13,917 nt of DNA, taken from positions 1 through 13,917 of the forward strand of contig JAFTLD010000079.1 of the NCBI GenBank assembly GCA_017452945.1, written 5' to 3'. Every line of letters starts with the position of its first letter. Within the stretch, counting starts at the first letter, position 1. Of the stretch, positions 6,449 through 13,890 are shown in pieces. A program made the position numbers and the translations under genes. Origin of the DNA: Clostridia bacterium (GTDB lineage: Bacteria; Bacillota_A; Clostridia; Oscillospirales; CAG-272). The notes beneath the pieces were generated by a model that saw only the letters and a list, made by a program, of their open reading frames with translations, was not told the DNA's origin and made no database searches.

Positions 6449-6498
6449 GCCTCTCCTAAAAAAATTATAAATTATATATTAAAATTTTCCCAATGCTC

Positions 6499-6527
6499 TT
6501 GCTTTTTTTTGAAAAATCGTTTATACT
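6499..6527 (+). promoter_or_regulatory. Possible sigma-A promoter of the solute-binding protein gene
   Basis: TTGCTT (6499-6504), a 17-base spacer and TATACT (6522-6527). The -10 is good and the -35 is weak. It would give a leader of about 190 bases before the ATG at 6728. The region 6449-6727 between divergent gpr and this gene otherwise holds only AT-rich sequence and two hairpins. Confidence 0.45.
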
Positions 6528-6571
6528 ATATGTAAATATGCGAGTGTCAGAGCTTGCTTTTCAGCATGATC

Positions 6572-6694
6572 GCGGAGGCTTTGTACAGAATGTACAGGAT
6601 CGTCCGCTCGGTTTTGTGCATGTATACAATTCCCGAAAATATGCTGTGAATCCGGCTCTCAAATGCTCCGGCGGTTGCTTTGATGTGCAACCGT
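6572..6694 (+). promoter_or_regulatory. Structured 5' leader of the solute-binding protein mRNA
   Basis: Two hairpins are visible. The first has outer arms GCGGA (6572-6576) and TCCGC (6603-6607) enclosing TGTACA-GAA-TGTACA (6582-6596). The second has arms CGGTTGC (6672-6678) and GCAACCG (6687-6693), ending 17 bases before the AGGAGG. No T-tract follows the second directly, and I do not recognise a known riboswitch or T-box. It may be a regulatory or mRNA-stabilising leader. Confidence 0.4.
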
Positions 6695-6727
6695 GATTTT
6701 CAAATGCACGAGGAGGAAATCTCAATC

Positions 6728-8998
6728 ATGACTAAGCGAATCCTTGCTTCCGTTCTCTGCCTTGTACTGCTTGCAGGCTCTCTGGTTTGCCTGAGCAGCT
6801 GCTCTGACGATGAGAAAAAGGTAGAAGACAAAGGTCAGTACCTGACCATGTATCTCTCTGATCAGGTATACGATCTGGACCCCGCTAATGCTTATTTCAA
6901 CGACGCTACCACCAGCATCGTCAACCTGCTGTTCGAAACGCTGTTCAAGGTCAACGAAAACGGCAAGGTCAAGAAGTCCCTGGTCAGCAAGTACGTCATC
7001 AACGAGGACGCTGCTGCAAACGAGTACACCATGGACATTTATCTCAACGAGACTTGCTGGTCCGACGGTACTTATGTTTCCGCAAACGACGTAGTTTATG
7101 CGTGGAAACGCGTACTGGACGTAGAAAGCTCCTATGACGCGGCTGCTCTTCTTTACGACATCAAGAACGCGCGTTCCGTTAAGGAAGGCGACATGTCCAT
7201 CGACGACCTTTGCATCTATGCAGAAGGCGAACGTATGGTCTCCGTAGAGTTCGAAGGTCCTATCGACTACGATCAGTTCATTCTTAACCTGACAAGCGTT
7301 GCTCTCGCTCCCCTGCGTGAGGACATTGCAGCTAAGCCCGACTGGGCAAAGAAGCCTGCTACCATCGTGTGCAGCGGTCCCTTCAAGCTGGGCAGAGTCA
7401 GCTTTGCTACCGACAGCTCGGTTAAGTACGAGGATATCAACTACGAAGTCAAGGATGAAAACGGAAAGATCGTTTCCGGTACCACGCTTGGCGAAGCCAA
7501 GAAGTACTCCGAGGCTGCTATCAACTTCCTGCTCCTGGAGCGTAACTCCTACTACTACCGCGATGCAGAGAAAGAAGAAAAGCTTGACAAATTCGTTACT
7601 CCTTATAGAATTGTTGTAGATTTCTCCATGACCGATGAACAGCTTGCCGAAGCTTATGACTCCGGTGCAATTCTGTACATTGATAATATTCCCTACTCCT
7701 GGCGCGTCGATTCCGCTTATGAGGATCTTCTGAAGGACGCTGACGTGACCGATGCAATGTCCAACCATACTTATTACTTCAACCAAAACGCACTGATCGA
7801 TGACAGTGGCGACGGTGAATATCTGTTTGCTAACAAGACCGTTCGTCAGGTACTTTCCAAGGCGATCGACCGTCAGGCTATTGCAGACGCGATCGTATAT
7901 GCTGAGGCTGCTACCGGTATCGTTCCCAACGGTGTGTTTGACACCAACTCCAAGAAGACCACCTTCCGCGACGCTGCTACCTCCGCTTACGCAACCCTTG
8001 CATACGGCAACGTTGACGAGCTCAAGAGCGAGCTCTCTGCCGCAGGCATTAAGCCGAACAAGTATTCCTTCTCTATCACAGTCGCTGCTTACGACGATGT
8101 CCATGTTGCAATTGCAGAAATGGTAGCTGAGCAGTGGAGTGCACTTGGTTTTGACGTATCCGTCAACAAGAGAGGCGCCATCATCAACAACGACTATTAT
8201 AAATGGGTAGAAGATTTCCCCAAGGATATCTGTGACGATTTGTATGCAGAAAACCTGCGCAGCGGTGATTTCGAGGTTATCGCACTGGATCTGGGTGCTG
8301 TTACCATGGACGCTTACGCAACCCTTGCTCCCTTTGCAAAGGAATTTTCCGGTCAGGCAATGGACATGTCCGATTCCGAGAACTACCGCATGACCCCTCA
8401 CATCACCGGCTTTGACAACGAGGAATACAACACGCTGATCAATGCGGTTTACTTCCTGCAGTACTACAACGACTTTAACAAGTACTTCTATAACACAGCT
8501 TACGGTTCCGACTACTTTACCGCAAGAAACGATAATAACGTTGAAGCCGCAAAGGCAGATGCAGACGCTACCTACGCAGCGATTACAGAAGTATATGAGA
8601 AGTACGGCATTACCCCCTCTGCCAAGACTTACCTTGCAGACCGCGCAACTCTGCTCCATGCTGCCGAGGACATTCTGATGGAAGAGGTTCCCGTAACCCC
8701 CATCGTATCCAACCAGTACGCTTCCCTGACCGCTTCCAATATCAAGAAGGTCAAGGACACCTACACCAATCCTCTGGTACTGACCAAGGCAAGTGTTTCG
8801 GGCTACAAGTCCTACCTTGATAAGGTGGAAGCATTCCTGGAGGCTAACTTCCAGGCTTACGCTGAGGATGATATGTCCTACATCTACAACACCTTCAAGA
8901 GCAACGACAAGGTATACAGTGCCGGTGAGTTCTCTTACGAAGGATTTAAGGGAGAGACTTCTCTCTACAGCTTCCTGTTTGAGGACGAGCAAGACTAA
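6728..8998 (+). CDS. Peptide/solute-binding lipoprotein of ABC transporter (SBP family 5, OppA-like)
   Basis: 756 residues. The N-terminus is a lipoprotein signal: MTKR, a hydrophobic core, and lipobox LSSC with Cys25 as the lipidated residue, so it would be anchored outside the membrane. The family-5 fold is recognisable from LYLSDQ-like strand 1, DLDPANAYFNDATTSIVNLLFETLF, KYVINEDAAANEYTMDIYLNETCWSDGTYVSANDVVYAWKRVLD and later VRQVLSKAIDRQAIADAI. Such proteins capture oligopeptides or other solutes for an ABC permease. It is about 200 residues longer than usual for OppA, with extra Tyr/Asp-rich segments in the second half. The ATG at 6728 fits the signal peptide, with AGGAGG at 6711-6716 (11 bases). 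Codon use is strongly biased (few TTA, CTA or TCA codons), suggesting high expression. No permease or ATPase gene adjoins it in the window, so partners must be elsewhere. The substrate cannot be told. Confidence 0.9.
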   Translation: MTKRILASVLCLVLLAGSLVCLSSCSDDEKKVEDKGQYLTMYLSDQVYDLDPANAYFNDATTSIVNLLFETLFKVNENGKVKKSLVSKYVINEDAAANEYTMDIYLNETCWSDGTYVSANDVVYAWKRVLDVESSYDAAALLYDIKNARSVKEGDMSIDDLCIYAEGERMVSVEFEGPIDYDQFILNLTSVALAPLREDIAAKPDWAKKPATIVCSGPFKLGRVSFATDSSVKYEDINYEVKDENGKIVSGTTLGEAKKYSEAAINFLLLERNSYYYRDAEKEEKLDKFVTPYRIVVDFSMTDEQLAEAYDSGAILYIDNIPYSWRVDSAYEDLLKDADVTDAMSNHTYYFNQNALIDDSGDGEYLFANKTVRQVLSKAIDRQAIADAIVYAEAATGIVPNGVFDTNSKKTTFRDAATSAYATLAYGNVDELKSELSAAGIKPNKYSFSITVAAYDDVHVAIAEMVAEQWSALGFDVSVNKRGAIINNDYYKWVEDFPKDICDDLYAENLRSGDFEVIALDLGAVTMDAYATLAPFAKEFSGQAMDMSDSENYRMTPHITGFDNEEYNTLINAVYFLQYYNDFNKYFYNTAYGSDYFTARNDNNVEAAKADADATYAAITEVYEKYGITPSAKTYLADRATLLHAAEDILMEEVPVTPIVSNQYASLTASNIKKVKDTYTNPLVLTKASVSGYKSYLDKVEAFLEANFQAYAEDDMSYIYNTFKSNDKVYSAGEFSYEGFKGETSLYSFLFEDEQD

Positions 8999-9119
8999 AT
9001 ATAAAATTCAGCCCTGCGATGCAAATTTGAATGTCCTTATCGAAAAATCAAAAATGGATCGTTTTCATTAAGATACGTGCTTGAGTGACACAAATTTGCT
9101 CCGCAACAGACAAATAGTT

Positions 9120-9160
9120 ACCCCCGACAGATTGTAAAATTCTGTCGGGGGTTAATTATT
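9120..9160 (+). terminator. Intrinsic terminator downstream of the solute-binding protein gene
   Basis: Arms CCCCCGACAGA (9121-9131) and TCTGTCGGGGG (9141-9151), an exact 11-bp stem plus an A-T pair, with a 9-base loop; TTAATTATTATA follows. The tail is moderately T-rich. It lies about 120 bases after the stop at 8998. Confidence 0.75.
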
Positions 9161-9182
9161 ATACAACAAAATCAATAGTTGG

Positions 9183-9388
9183 TCAAGTTGTATTCCGACT
9201 TCGTCGGAGTGATATTATCGCTGTTGCGATAGTGATATTGAAGCCTTTTGGCTTCAGTGTTATTTTATTCGCCCTGACACTCGCGAAGCGAATACAACTC
9301 GGCGTCAGCCGAATACCACTGCGTAAGCAATATCACTCGCCAAAGGCGAATAAAACTGACTTGATACTCTTCACAGAGTATCAAGTCA
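9183..9388. repeat. Hairpin ladder: small palindromes joined by 9-nt linkers, nested inverted symmetry
   Basis: Left half linkers: AGTTGTATT (9186), AGTGATATT (9208), AGTGATATT (9231), AGTGTTATT (9256). Between them are hairpins CCGACTTCGTCGG, ATCGCTGTTGCGAT and GAAGCCTTTTGGCTTC. Right half linkers: AATACAACT (9291), AATACCACT (9312), AATATCACT (9329), AATAAAACT (9349). Between them are CGGCGTCAGCCG, GCGTAAGC and CGCCAAAGGCG. Right linkers are reverse complements of left ones; paired from the outside in they have 1, 0, 1 and 2 mismatches. The block ends with a 13-bp hairpin TGACTTGATACTC / GAGTATCAAGTCA (9357-9388). It has no convincing ORF. It fits a repetitive palindromic element or a structured RNA. 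I cannot name a family. Confidence 0.85.
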
Positions 9389-9418
9389 AATCGCAGGGCT
9401 ATTTTTCTTTGTAAAGTG

Positions 9419-9447
9419 TAGACAAACCGTCCAAAGTGTGGTATAAT
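9419..9447 (+). promoter_or_regulatory. Sigma-A promoter of the MBL-gltX-glnS-DUF1294 operon
   Basis: TAGACA (9419-9424), a 17-base spacer and a perfect TATAAT (9442-9447). The expected start near 9454 gives a short leader of about 25 bases to the ATG at 9479. It lies just after the T-tract that closes the preceding structured region. Confidence 0.8.
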
Positions 9448-9478
9448 ATTATGTATTCTTGTGTAAAGAGGAGAATTT

Positions 9479-10096
9479 ATGCAGATCATCAACCTCTTCC
9501 CCGGTTCATACAACTCAAATTGCTACATTTTGGTGCATAACGCAGAAGCCTTGGTCATTGACCCAAGTGCTTCCGCCAAAGCGATCATGGAGCGCGTGCA
9601 AAAAGAAGGTGCAGTGCTCAAAGGCATTTTGTTGACGCACGGACATTTCGATCATATCGTTTCGATTGATACGCTGCGCCGTGCCTGCGACGTTCCGCTT
9701 ATGATCCACAAAGACGACGCAGAAATGCTTGAAGACGGCACCAAAAACGCATTCACCCTTTTCTTTGGAATGGATATTTCTTACCAACCTGCCGAGCGGC
9801 TGCTGGAAGGCGGTGACAAGATCACGCTTGGTGGCATGGACATTGAAGTCATTCACCTCCCCGGACACTCCAAGGGCTCGGTCTGCTACTACATTCCGGG
9901 GGAACGCACCATGTTCACGGGAGACTTGCTGTTTGCCGAAGGCTACGGAAGAGCTGACCTGCACGGCGGCAACGCATTCCAGCTGCGCACATCACTCTGT
10001 GCTTTGCGCCAGTATCCCAAAAACGTCACCATCTATCCCGGCCACGGTGAGCCTTCTTTGCTCGGACGCGCATTGGACGTGTCATTCTATTTGTAA
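9479..10096 (+). CDS. MBL-fold metallo-hydrolase (glyoxalase II-like)
   Basis: 205 residues, the usual length for single-domain YcbL/glyoxalase-II-like hydrolases. Metal-binding motifs are complete: THGHFDH (53-59), PGHSKGS with His130, TGDLLF with Asp149 and YPGHGEP with His189, so a two-metal (typically Zn) site is expected. Members hydrolyse thioesters such as S-lactoylglutathione analogues or other esters; the substrate here cannot be assigned. It has no signal peptide, so it is cytoplasmic. The start at 9479 has AGGAG 5 bases upstream. The gene is first in a probable operon; gltX starts 32 bases downstream with no terminator between. No functional link with tRNA charging is evident. Confidence 0.92.
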   Translation: MQIINLFPGSYNSNCYILVHNAEALVIDPSASAKAIMERVQKEGAVLKGILLTHGHFDHIVSIDTLRRACDVPLMIHKDDAEMLEDGTKNAFTLFFGMDISYQPAERLLEGGDKITLGGMDIEVIHLPGHSKGSVCYYIPGERTMFTGDLLFAEGYGRADLHGGNAFQLRTSLCALRQYPKNVTIYPGHGEPSLLGRALDVSFYL

Positions 10097-10128
10097 AAAA
10101 TAATTTATTATATATTGAGGAAAACATC

Positions 10129-11814
10129 ATGGATTATCAAATTTTAGCCGATCTGCTGTTCCCGCAGATCACCAAAACTCCCGCCGATATCGAGGCGGCA
10201 TACCCTGCACGCCAGCTGCCCGAGGGTGCTAAGGTCACTCGCTTTGCTCCCAGCCCTACAGGCTTTGTGCATTTTGGTGGCCTGTTCCCCACTACCGTGG
10301 GTGAGCGTCTGGCACATCAGAGCGGCGGTGTCTTTTACCTGAGAATCGAGGATACCGACGCCAAGCGCGAGGTACCCGGTGCTGCCGAGGGCTTGATCAA
10401 GACGCTGGCACATTACGGCATCCACTTTGACGAGGGCGCGATCCTTGACGAGAGCGGCAAGGTCAGCGACCAAGGCGCATACGGCCCTTACAAGCAGAGC
10501 GCACGTGCCGAGATCTACCAGACATATGCCAAGGAATTGGTCAGCAAGGGGCTTGCTTATCCCTGCTTTACCACCGAGGAGGAGCTGGAGGCGCTGCAGG
10601 CTGTTAATAAAAAGGAAGAGATCAAGAACACCGACTGGCAGGCACAGGCCGAGGAAAGACGCGCGGAAATGCTCAAGGCGCGCGCCATCACCATGGACGA
10701 GGTCAAGGAGAACCTGGAGGCAGGAAACCCCTTCGTGCTGCGCATTCTTGCGGACGGTGATCCCTCCAAAAAAACGCCCTTTACCGACCTGGTCAGAGGC
10801 AAGCTGGACATTCCCGAAAACGACGAGGATTTCGTGCTGCTCAAATCGGACGGCATTCCCACTTACCACTTCGCACACGCGGTAGACGACCATCTGATGG
10901 GTACCACGCACGTCATTCGCGGTGAGGAATGGCTGCCCAGCCTTGCCAAGCACATTCAGCTGTTCCGCTATCTGGGCTTCCGTTTGCCCAAGTACATGCA
11001 CATCTCGCAGATCATGCGCCTGGATGAAAACGGCAACAAAAAGAAGCTTTCCAAGCGCGACATGGGCGCGAACATGGACGATTACGCTGCCATGGGTTAC
11101 GCCCCCGAATGCGTTTGCGAGTACGTCATGACGCTGCTTAATTCCAACTACGAGGAATGGCACGCACAGAATCCCGAAAAGCCCTATACCGAGTTCCCCT
11201 TCAATATCAAGAAGATGAGCGCTTCGGGCTGTCTGTTTGATTTCAATAAACTGAATGACGTTTCCAAGAACGTGATCTCGCGCATGAGCGCACAGAAGGT
11301 CACGCTGGCGGTAACCGAATGGGCGCAGACCTACGATCCCGAGTTCGGTGCGCTGCTTGCACGCGATCCCGCTTATACCGCAAGCATTTTCGCGATCGGC
11401 AGAGGCGGCAAAAAGCCTCGTAAGGATCTGGCTGTATGGAAGGATGCGCGCCCCTACATGGGCTTCTTCTTTGACGAGCTGTTTGAGCTTACAGAGCAGT
11501 ACCCCGAACAGTTTGACAGAGCGGACATCAAGGCAACGCTGCAGAGCTTTATCAAGACCTTTGATATTTCGGACGATATGAACACCTGGTTTGAAAAGAT
11601 CAAGGAGATCGGTGCAGGCCTCGGCTACACCGCTGATATGAAGGCTTATAAGGCTGACCCTACCGCTTTCAAGGGCAGCGTGGCTGATATTTCCATGTTC
11701 CTGCGTCTGGCTGTGACCGGCAAGACCAACGCACCCGACCTTTGGACGGTCATGCAGATCCTGGGCTACGACAGAACCGTCGCTCGCCTTGAGAGCATGC
11801 TCGCTTCCCTGTAA
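10129..11814 (+). CDS. gltX: Glutamate--tRNA ligase (class I, GluRS family)
   Basis: 561 residues. It attaches glutamate to tRNA-Glu in an ATP-dependent two-step reaction in the cytoplasm. The Rossmann-fold signature is FAPSPTGFVHFGGL (39-52), with HFGG in place of the usual HIGG. LRIEDTDAKR (71-80) follows. The tRNA/Glu-binding segment is YHFAHAVDDHLMGTTHVIRGEEWL (about 246-269). The KMSKS-equivalent loop is KLSKRD (306-311). The C-terminal roughly 200 residues would bind the anticodon. It is longer than the typical 470-500 residues, with a 30-residue N-terminal extension before the catalytic core. The ATG at 10129 has GAGG 8 bases upstream. glnS starts 27 bases after the stop, and both genes are preceded by nearly the same ATTGAGGA ribosome binding segment. 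With GlnRS present, this enzyme need not misacylate tRNA-Gln. Confidence 0.92.
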   Translation: MDYQILADLLFPQITKTPADIEAAYPARQLPEGAKVTRFAPSPTGFVHFGGLFPTTVGERLAHQSGGVFYLRIEDTDAKREVPGAAEGLIKTLAHYGIHFDEGAILDESGKVSDQGAYGPYKQSARAEIYQTYAKELVSKGLAYPCFTTEEELEALQAVNKKEEIKNTDWQAQAEERRAEMLKARAITMDEVKENLEAGNPFVLRILADGDPSKKTPFTDLVRGKLDIPENDEDFVLLKSDGIPTYHFAHAVDDHLMGTTHVIRGEEWLPSLAKHIQLFRYLGFRLPKYMHISQIMRLDENGNKKKLSKRDMGANMDDYAAMGYAPECVCEYVMTLLNSNYEEWHAQNPEKPYTEFPFNIKKMSASGCLFDFNKLNDVSKNVISRMSAQKVTLAVTEWAQTYDPEFGALLARDPAYTASIFAIGRGGKKPRKDLAVWKDARPYMGFFFDELFELTEQYPEQFDRADIKATLQSFIKTFDISDDMNTWFEKIKEIGAGLGYTADMKAYKADPTAFKGSVADISMFLRLAVTGKTNAPDLWTVMQILGYDRTVARLESMLASL

Positions 11815-11841
11815 ATTCTATCATTAATTGAGGATAAAATC

Positions 11842-13494
11842 ATGGCAGAAACCAATAACAACTTTATTTTTGATATCATCAACGAGGATCTGAGCGTCAA
11901 TCCCGAGCTTAAGATCCACACCCGTTTCCCGCCCGAGCCCAACGGATATCTGCACATCGGCTCGGTGAAGGCCATCTGCATCAACACCGACGTTGCAAAT
12001 AAGTACGACGGCCTTTTCAACCTGCGCTACGACGACACCAACCCCGCAAAGGAATCTGACGAATTCGTCCGTTCCATTCGCGAGGACCTGGAATGGCTGG
12101 GCGCTACCCCCACGGGCGGCGTATATTACGGCTCCGACTACTTTGGCAAGTGTTATGAGTTTGCCGTGCAGCTGATCAAGCAGGGCGACGCTTACGTTTG
12201 CGACCTTTCCAAGGACGACCTTGCAGATTATAAGGGTACCGACCGCTCGGTTGCCTCCAAGGAATCCCCTTACCGTAACCGCTCTGTTGAGGAGAACCTC
12301 GACCTGTTTGAGCGAATGAAGAACGGTGAGTTCCCTGACGGCGCACGCACGCTGCGCGCAAAGATCGACCCTTCCAGCGACAATCCCTATCTGCGCGATC
12401 CCGTTATCTACAGAATCAAGCACATCCACCATCACCGTCAGGGGGATGAGTGGTGCGTTTATCCCATGTACGACTTTGCGCATCCCATTCAGGACGCGCT
12501 TGAGGGCATTACCCATTCCCTGTGCTCCAGCGAATTCAGAAACCACCGTCCCCTTTACGACTGGGTGGTTGACAAGATCGGCTTTGCACAGAAGCCCCAC
12601 CAGTGGGAATTTGGCCGCATGAACATCACCTACACGGTCATGTCCAAGCGTTATCTGCGTCAGCTGGTTGAGGAAGGCCACGTGGACGGCTGGGATGACC
12701 CCCGTCTGCCCACCCTGTGCGGTCTGCGCCGCCGCGGCTATACTCCCGAGGCTCTCTTTACCTTTGTCAGAGAAGCCGGCGTGACCAATACCGACCACAC
12801 CGTGGACGTGCGCCAGCTTGAGGCTTGTGTGCGCGACGACCTCAACGAAAATGCGCTTCGCCGCGTTGCCATCGTCAACCCCATCAAGGTCATTATCGAC
12901 AACTATCCCGAGGACAAGGAAGAAATGATCAGCCTGCCCAACCATCCCCAGAAGGAGGAGCTTGGCAGACGCGACGTTCCCATGACTCGCGAGATCTATA
13001 TCGACGCGGACGACTTTGCCGAGGTTCCGCCTCCCAAGTTCTTCCGTCTCAAGCCCGACAGCGAGGTTCGTCTGATGGGCGGCTATATCATCCGCTGTGG
13101 CCGGATCATCAAGAACGATGACGGCTCGATCAAGGAGATCCATGCAACCGCTGATCTGGAAACCGGAAACGGCATGCCCGCAGACGGCAGAAAGATCAAG
13201 GGCACCATTCATTGGCTGTCCGCAAAGTACGCAAAGCCCGTAACCGTCATGCTCTACGACCGTCTTTTCAACATCGAAAACACGGCTGACGTTCCCGAGG
13301 GCAAGACCTATCTGGACTTCCTCAACCCCGATTCTCTTACCAAGATTGAGGGCGCGATGGTTGAGCCCTGCCTTGCCGATGCAAAGGAAGGTGACAAGTT
13401 CCAGTTCGTTCGTGTGGGCTACTTCTGCAAGGACTCCAAGAATGCGGACACCTTCAACCGCGTTGTTGGCCTGAGAGACAGCTTCAAAGCATGA
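11842..13494 (+). CDS. glnS: Glutamine--tRNA ligase
   Basis: 550 residues, close to the 554 of E. coli GlnRS. It charges tRNA-Gln directly with glutamine. Motifs are TRFPPEPNGYLHIGSVKAI (27-45, HIGH-type), LRYDDTNPAK (61-70), the region HHHRQGDEWCVYPMYDFAHPI (197-216) and VMSKRYL (266-272, KMSKS-type), followed by the GWDDPRLPTL segment. The C-terminal beta-barrel anticodon-binding domains occupy about 340-550. It lacks the YqeY-like C-terminal fusion seen in some clostridial GlnRS. Many Firmicutes instead make Gln-tRNA by the GatCAB amidotransferase, so a dedicated GlnRS, thought to derive from eukaryotes by transfer, is a notable choice. The start at 11842 has GAGG 8 bases upstream. The stop overlaps the next gene by 4 bases. 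Confidence 0.95.
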   Translation: MAETNNNFIFDIINEDLSVNPELKIHTRFPPEPNGYLHIGSVKAICINTDVANKYDGLFNLRYDDTNPAKESDEFVRSIREDLEWLGATPTGGVYYGSDYFGKCYEFAVQLIKQGDAYVCDLSKDDLADYKGTDRSVASKESPYRNRSVEENLDLFERMKNGEFPDGARTLRAKIDPSSDNPYLRDPVIYRIKHIHHHRQGDEWCVYPMYDFAHPIQDALEGITHSLCSSEFRNHRPLYDWVVDKIGFAQKPHQWEFGRMNITYTVMSKRYLRQLVEEGHVDGWDDPRLPTLCGLRRRGYTPEALFTFVREAGVTNTDHTVDVRQLEACVRDDLNENALRRVAIVNPIKVIIDNYPEDKEEMISLPNHPQKEELGRRDVPMTREIYIDADDFAEVPPPKFFRLKPDSEVRLMGGYIIRCGRIIKNDDGSIKEIHATADLETGNGMPADGRKIKGTIHWLSAKYAKPVTVMLYDRLFNIENTADVPEGKTYLDFLNPDSLTKIEGAMVEPCLADAKEGDKFQFVRVGYFCKDSKNADTFNRVVGLRDSFKA

Positions 13495-13826
13495 CAGCAG
13501 CACAGATTTTGGATAATTTGGCTCCGTACACCGGCTATTATGCCATTTTGGCTGTATGGGTGAGTGTCATTTCGGTGCTTTCCATTGCAGTCTGCATTTG
13601 GGACAAAGCCGCATCCAAGACCGGCAAAGTTTCTCTGCGTATTCCCGAAAAGGTACTGTTTACCACGTTTCCGCTGCTTGGCGGCTCGTTTGCCATGCTG
13701 GCGACCATGCTGCTCATCCATCACAAAACCAAGCATTGGCAGATGCTGTTCATTCCCGTCATTTTTGTGCTGCAGCTGGCAGCCCTGATCGGTGTGACCG
13801 CGGTCATTGCGTTGGGGATCGTTTGA
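13491..13826 (+). CDS. DUF1294 family membrane protein
   Basis: 111 residues. The start overlaps the glnS stop in an ATGA arrangement, indicating translational coupling. Two or three hydrophobic segments are seen: about 15-37, about 56-75 and about 84-110. The DUF1294 signature is present: WDK-A (37-40), LRIPEKVL (49-56), LGGSFAMLATML (62-73) and HHKTKH (76-81), corresponding to the family pattern YDK...RIPE..L....GG..G.......HKT. The family's function is unknown. Its place at the end of a tRNA-synthetase operon does not reveal a role. A terminator follows about 8 bases after the stop. Confidence 0.88.
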   Translation: MTAAQILDNLAPYTGYYAILAVWVSVISVLSIAVCIWDKAASKTGKVSLRIPEKVLFTTFPLLGGSFAMLATMLLIHHKTKHWQMLFIPVIFVLQLAALIGVTAVIALGIV

Positions 13827-13833
13827 ATTTAGA

Positions 13834-13871
13834 ACAGGGGCTGCGCTTAATCAGCCCCTGTCCTTGTTTTT
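13834..13871 (+). terminator. Intrinsic terminator ending the gltX-glnS operon
   Basis: ACAGGGGCTG (13834-13843) and CAGCCCCTGT (13852-13861) form an exact 10-bp stem with an 8-base loop, followed by CCTTGTTTTTA. It is 8 bases after the DUF1294 stop. Confidence 0.9.
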
Positions 13872-13890
13872 AGTAAACATATTCCTCAAC

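Larger units (their letters stand above)
9010..9409. repeat. Long-range 11-bp inverted repeat enclosing the structured intergenic region
   Basis: AGCCCTGCGAT (9010-9020) and its exact reverse complement ATCGCAGGGCT (9390-9400) are 369 bases apart. The right arm is followed by ATTTTTCTT, so together they would form an intrinsic terminator stem 12 bases past the stop at 8998, with everything between as its loop. Directly inside the left arm is GCAAATTTG (9021-9029), with complement CAAATTTGC at 9091-9099. I read this as a terminator split by inserted repeat DNA. A designed multi-branched RNA is the alternative. Confidence 0.6.

Noticed and set aside
6449..6560. Forespore (sigma-G/F type) promoter for gpr
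   Set aside because: Some CATA-like strings occur in the AT-rich region, but none pairs with a proper -35 at the right distance.
6538..6693. 51-codon leader ORF before the solute-binding protein
   Set aside because: No ribosome binding site, starts at the predicted transcription start, and has no pattern typical of a leader peptide.
6572..6694. Known riboswitch or T-box in the solute-binding protein leader
   Set aside because: No T-box core, anti-terminator or conserved riboswitch core recognised; only two simple hairpins.
6722..8992. 756-codon open frame antisense to the solute-binding protein
   Set aside because: It arises because the sense gene lacks TTA, CTA and TCA codons in frame (strong codon bias). 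The sense frame has a lipobox and family motifs; the antisense protein resembles nothing.
9183..9388. CRISPR array
   Set aside because: The repeated 9-mers are too short and inverted in the second half, and the inserts are palindromes of 8-16 bases, unlike spacers.
9232..9414. 60-codon ORF across the hairpin ladder
   Set aside because: Runs through inverted repeats, has no ribosome binding site and gives no recognisable protein.
11824..13503. 559-codon open frame antisense to glnS
   Set aside because: Same codon-bias artefact; the sense strand carries all GlnRS motifs.
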